DNA of 64,000 nt from the NCBI GenBank assembly GCA_021325555.1, contig JAJPGY010000029.1:92217-156216 (forward strand), read 5' to 3'. The notes below the pieces were generated by a model. The model saw only the letters and a program-made list of their open reading frames with translations, searched no databases and had not been told where the DNA came from. Positions 61,069 through 64,000 of the stretch are shown here, in pieces; within the stretch, counting starts at the first letter, position 1, and each line of letters opens with the position of its first letter. The position numbers and the translations under genes were made by a program. The stretch comes from Pseudomonadota bacterium (GTDB lineage Bacteria; Cyanobacteriota; Vampirovibrionia; Obscuribacterales; Obscuribacteraceae).

Positions 61069-62490
61069 TCATTCGAAATCTTTTAGGCTTGTCAACGTTC
61101 CGCTGGCCAGGCGTACTTTAGCCAATGCCAGATAGTTGTCGTAGCGCGCATCGATCAAATCCGTTTCTGCCTTGATTAGCGCATCTTCTGCGCGCAAAAG
61201 TTCCGTGATCGTAGTTAGACCAACGCGTTGCCTGTCACGGACAATGCGCAGTGCCTCTCTAGCCTGCTCGCAGGACTGCCTGGTCACGCTCAACTTCTCG
61301 CCGCTGACAATCAACTGTTCTCGAGCGGAGATAATCTCCAGCCTCACCTGATTGCGTTTAAGTTCGGCCTGAGCCTGCGCCATCTTCATGGCGGCGCGCG
61401 CCTGGGAGATTTTTGCCTGGCGGCCCGGCTCGAACAGATCGAGTGCCATCAGCCCGCCGACAATCAAGCTGGTGCCACCATTTACGATGGCATCGCCGGA
61501 CTGAATTACGGCTGCATAGCCGTCGATTTTCGGCAGATACGATCCCATTGCCTGTCTTAGCTCATGGTGGCTAGCCTCGGACAGCGACTGGGCCTGCAGC
61601 AGATCCCGCCTGCGCAAAAGGGCTTGAGCAATAAGCGCTTCTTCAGACTCGACCTGGAAATCGCGGTCGATTAAATTTCCGGCCAGGGAGGGTCGCGCTG
61701 CCCCGGGCGTGCCGAGCACCGTGTTCAAGCGGGCAAGAGCGACGGACAGATCGCCCCGGGCTTGAGCCAGCTGTTTGCGGAACTCGGCAAGCTTGACCTG
61801 CATGGCCAGCACGTCAGACAGCACTACCTGCCCGAACTTGTACAGGTTCTTCAACCGGACAACATCGGCCTCGCCCAGCTCCACGAAGTGCTGCGCCAGC
61901 TTCAGCCGCGCGCCGGCCACGAGCGCACCGTAATAAGACTGGATAACCTGATAGCGTACGTTTTGCGCTGTGTGCTCGCCGACCTGCAAGGTCGCTCTCA
62001 TCAACATTTTCTGGCGGGAAATATTGCCCCATGTGTCGAATTTGTGCAGTATGGGCACCCGCACGTAGGCTGTCGTAAAGAAGCTGGCAATCGGGTCGGG
62101 GGTATTCAGGCTGGAGAAATTAAGGGCCGATGGCTGGAACCTGTGCTGCATGAGCCTGCTGGCAAACACAAAGAGCTGATTGTTACTGTATCCGAACAGC
62201 TCGGCAGCACCGACTTTGGGCAAAAGCATTTCTTTTGCTTCCCGGAAACGCCCTTTAGCTATGGCATTGCTGTAGCTGTTGATCAGGATCTCAGGATTGA
62301 ACTCCAGAGCAATCGACTCTGCCTGGGACAAGGTAAGTTGCCCGGGTTCAGCGGTTTTGGCTCGAATTGGTGAGCCCTCCTGTGCAAAAGCACAGTTGCC
62401 GGCAATCGCCACAAGCAAGAGCAAGATTCCCGGTAATGCCGCCCTGGCTAGACTGGCGGCTGGCTTCACAAGCGCTCGCGACCTTTGCAT
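61069..62490 (-). CDS. TolC-family outer membrane efflux protein
   Basis: 473 residues. A signal peptide (ALPGILLLLVAIAGNCAFAQE) precedes the OEP fold: two long helical repeats with the pattern LTLSQAESIALEFNPEILI in the first and LLRRRDLLQAQSLSEASHHE in the second, then GLTTITELLRAEDALIKAET. It would form the trimeric outer-membrane channel of a tripartite exporter. No RND or ABC pump gene is adjacent. ATG 62490 is chosen at the start of the signal peptide; the frame is open far upstream but is not coding there. An extended -10 (minus-strand TGTTATGCT at 62564-62556) lies upstream. Confidence 0.88.
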   Translation of the reverse strand: MQRSRALVKPAASLARAALPGILLLLVAIAGNCAFAQEGSPIRAKTAEPGQLTLSQAESIALEFNPEILINSYSNAIAKGRFREAKEMLLPKVGAAELFGYSNNQLFVFASRLMQHRFQPSALNFSSLNTPDPIASFFTTAYVRVPILHKFDTWGNISRQKMLMRATLQVGEHTAQNVRYQVIQSYYGALVAGARLKLAQHFVELGEADVVRLKNLYKFGQVVLSDVLAMQVKLAEFRKQLAQARGDLSVALARLNTVLGTPGAARPSLAGNLIDRDFQVESEEALIAQALLRRRDLLQAQSLSEASHHELRQAMGSYLPKIDGYAAVIQSGDAIVNGGTSLIVGGLMALDLFEPGRQAKISQARAAMKMAQAQAELKRNQVRLEIISAREQLIVSGEKLSVTRQSCEQAREALRIVRDRQRVGLTTITELLRAEDALIKAETDLIDARYDNYLALAKVRLASGTLTSLKDFE

Positions 62491-62977
62491 CCAGTTGTTC
62501 TCTCTTCGCAATCTTGGCAACCAGACCGAACTGTAGCCAACAGCTAGAACGCAATAGCATAACACGTCATTCTTATATCGGTATATGGTTATACATCTTC
62601 GATAAAAGCAATAAGCGAGCCCGGCTATCTCAACAGCAAGCAGCTTGTTCTGATGACTAAGCCATGCCGGATTGTCTGGCAGTCCTGGTTCCGCACAGAC
62701 AAGGGGCTCGCTTTGTGCGCCAGGGGTTATCAGGCTTTTGGCAAGCGCGTGGCTGGCCCGGGTATGGCCACTTACGCCACCGCTGCCAGGGGCTCTGGAC
62801 CGCGCCGGAGGGCAGGCTTCTGCTTTGGAAATATCAGTACCCGATGTACGGGAAGTATTGGCGACGCCGGGCCGCAGGCGCCGGCATTGCCGACTATCTC
62901 TGCTCGGCCAGTCGACAGCGGCGCCATGACAATGCCGCCGCTGGCCGCCGCTTATTTCCACCGGCCGGTTGCGCTGG
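62491..62977. other. 487-base region upstream of the TolC gene
   Basis: Between the TolC start and the stop of the CoA-disulfide reductase gene. Both strands have open frames, but none reads like a protein. It holds the candidate TolC promoter and an AT-rich patch near 62560-62620. Beyond this I see nothing assignable. Confidence 0.4.
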
Positions 62978-64000
62978 CTAGCTGCCAGCCAGCGCCGGTT
63001 CATTCGCTGCTTTCCGCTCGGCAGCCACCGACAACCAGGTGAGATAGCCGCCGGAGAGGTTTTTCACCGCAAAGCCGTTTTGGAGGAGAAAGCGGCAGGC
63101 GAAATAGGAGCGCTGGCCGCTCTGGCAATAAACGATAACTGGACTGCCCTTGTCCAGCTCAGTTACGCGCTGCCGTAGCTCCGGCAGCGGGATGTGAATG
63201 CTGCCGGGGATGAAGCCTGTTTGCCGCTCCTGATTGCTGCGGACATCAAGCAGGCGATGCTGCGCGGCACTGGCAGCTGGCAATTCATGCCACTGCACTG
63301 GCTCAATCAACCCGTCAAGGATGTTCTCGCCAATCATGCCAGCAAGGTTGACCGGGTCTTTTGCCGAGCCATACTGGGGCGAGTAGGCCAGGTCCAAATC
63401 GGCAAGATCGCTAACCGTCATTTTTGATTTAATCGCAGTGGACAGAACATCAATTCGTTTATCGACCCCGTTCTTGCCAGCCACCTGGGCGCCAAGCAAA
63501 AGACCGCTCTGCCGGTGAAAGAGCACCTTCAGGTCCAGCCGCGTCGCCTGCGGATAGTAGCCAGCGTGATCCGTGGGGTGCAGGTGGATCGACTGGTAAG
63601 GGATGCTGGCTGCCCGTAATTGCTGTTCGTTTAAGCCGGTCGTCGCCACTGTTAAGTCAAATACGCGCACAATTGCCGTAGCAATTGTGCCCGTATATTT
63701 TTGCTTACGGCCAAAGATATTATTGGCTGCGATCCGCCCCTGGCGGTTAGCCGGACCGGCCAGCGCAGTTAGAACCCGCTGGTTGCTTATTGGCTGCAAA
63801 ACCTCAATTGCATCGCCAACAGCCCAGATATGGTCCTTGCTGGTTTGCAAATACTCGTTTACAACAATGCCGCCGCGGGATCCTATTGCCAGACGAAAGC
63901 GTTGCAGCAACCACACCATTGAAAGTGGCACACGCGCGCGCGAAGATGGTTGCGGGTTAGCGGTCAGCTTTGACCCTGCCTCAATTGCAACCACCGATCC
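62978..64000 (-). CDS. CoA-disulfide reductase-like flavoprotein fused to rhodanese (5' cut by window)
   Basis: 340 residues visible; the N-terminal FAD part lies beyond the window. GGIVVNEYLQTSKDHIWAVG and AVGDAI mark the FAD-binding segment, RVFDLTVATTGL and LDLAYSPQYGSAKDP the dimerisation domain. A C-terminal rhodanese domain follows with active Cys in VIVYCQSGQRSYFACRFL. Enzymes of this architecture reduce CoA disulfide or polysulfide/persulfide with NAD(P)H. A stretch near MVWLLQRFRLAIG lacks the conserved G-x-x-P-N region, suggesting a small deletion. The reading frame remains open to the window edge. Confidence 0.85.
   Translation of the reverse strand, partial: GSVVAIEAGSKLTANPQPSSRARVPLSMVWLLQRFRLAIGSRGGIVVNEYLQTSKDHIWAVGDAIEVLQPISNQRVLTALAGPANRQGRIAANNIFGRKQKYTGTIATAIVRVFDLTVATTGLNEQQLRAASIPYQSIHLHPTDHAGYYPQATRLDLKVLFHRQSGLLLGAQVAGKNGVDKRIDVLSTAIKSKMTVSDLADLDLAYSPQYGSAKDPVNLAGMIGENILDGLIEPVQWHELPAASAAQHRLLDVRSNQERQTGFIPGSIHIPLPELRQRVTELDKGSPVIVYCQSGQRSYFACRFLLQNGFAVKNLSGGYLTWLSVAAERKAANEPALAGS

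Noticed and set aside
61069..63003. 644-codon frame starting upstream of the TolC gene
   Set aside because: The first 170 codons are not protein-like; the signal peptide at 62490 defines the true start.
62653..63042. Plus-strand frame of 129 codons
   Set aside because: It overlaps the end of the rhodanese-fused reductase and looks random; no ribosome site.

Overview
The window is GC-rich, densely coded bacterial chromosome with about 55 recognisable genes, three or four of them broken. I see no rRNA, tRNA or CRISPR array. A TolC-type exporter and several Sec-type signal peptides point to a diderm (Gram-negative-type) cell. Several families are typical of the cyanobacterial phylum: a secreted DUF2993 protein, a DapL/AlaC-type aminotransferase, an ABC1 kinase, a YvcK with two N-terminal membrane helices, a short RNase D and a free-standing flavin reductase domain. 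Photosynthesis genes are absent. My best guess is a non-photosynthetic relative of cyanobacteria (Vampirovibrionia/Melainabacteria, for example Obscuribacterales). This is inference from gene content only.

Layout. 1-6.2 kb: end of a glycolate oxidase operon (glcE-glcF), a secreted protein, RNase D, glycine decarboxylase subunit 2 and a zinc-ribbon membrane protein. 6.4-13.8 kb, all on the minus strand: ABC1 kinase, RNase PH, DUF2993 protein, a tandem-repeat lipoprotein, an aminotransferase and phosphoglycerate mutase. 13.9-17.9 kb, plus strand: soluble PhoR-like kinase, PhoB-like regulator, PhoU, DNA polymerase III delta subunit and a LOG-family protein. 17.9-20.5 kb is a mobile-element graveyard: a chimeric protein built from an IS1595-type zinc ribbon/HTH and a DprA-type winged helix, plus a decayed ISL3 transposase. 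20.5-25.7 kb: etfBA, ispG, a short RadC protein and a MATE exporter.

25.9-36 kb mixes intact and decaying genes: an OLD-type TOPRIM protein overlapping a small membrane protein, a nitrilase with its middle deleted, a DUF188 protein, an ArfB-like factor, a frameshifted lipoprotein, a helical-repeat protein with rpe, an acyl-CoA dehydrogenase homologue lacking the catalytic glutamate, zinc-ribbon and coiled-coil genes, and cysK-cysE. 36.2-39.9 kb encodes a 1237-residue Ala-rich repeat protein of unknown function. 39.9-47.7 kb: fabF, a YgjP-like peptidase, cobU, a secreted protein, peptide deformylase, a small Cys protein, a RapZ C-terminal-domain protein coupled to yvcK, flavin reductase and an NTF2-like protein. 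47.8-64 kb: patatin, sucC-sucD, two small periplasmic proteins, a PiT phosphate transporter, a PPi-type phosphofructokinase, an EamA transporter, a PAS-PAS kinase with its receiver, a metal-binding lipoprotein-like SBP, ribD, miaB, TolC and a rhodanese-fused CoA-disulfide reductase cut by the window end.

The genes are mostly housekeeping: central carbon (pfk, gpmI, rpe, sucCD), amino acids (gcvPB, cysKE), cofactors (ribD, cobU, ispG) and RNA maturation (rph, rnd, miaB). Phosphate functions recur (PhoR/PhoB/PhoU, PiT, PPi-type PFK). An extended -10 promoter element close to TGnTAGAAT precedes many transcription units on both strands. The least explained items are the chimeric zinc-ribbon/winged-helix protein, the TOPRIM-membrane gene pair, the giant repeat protein and the Glu-less acyl-CoA dehydrogenase homologue.
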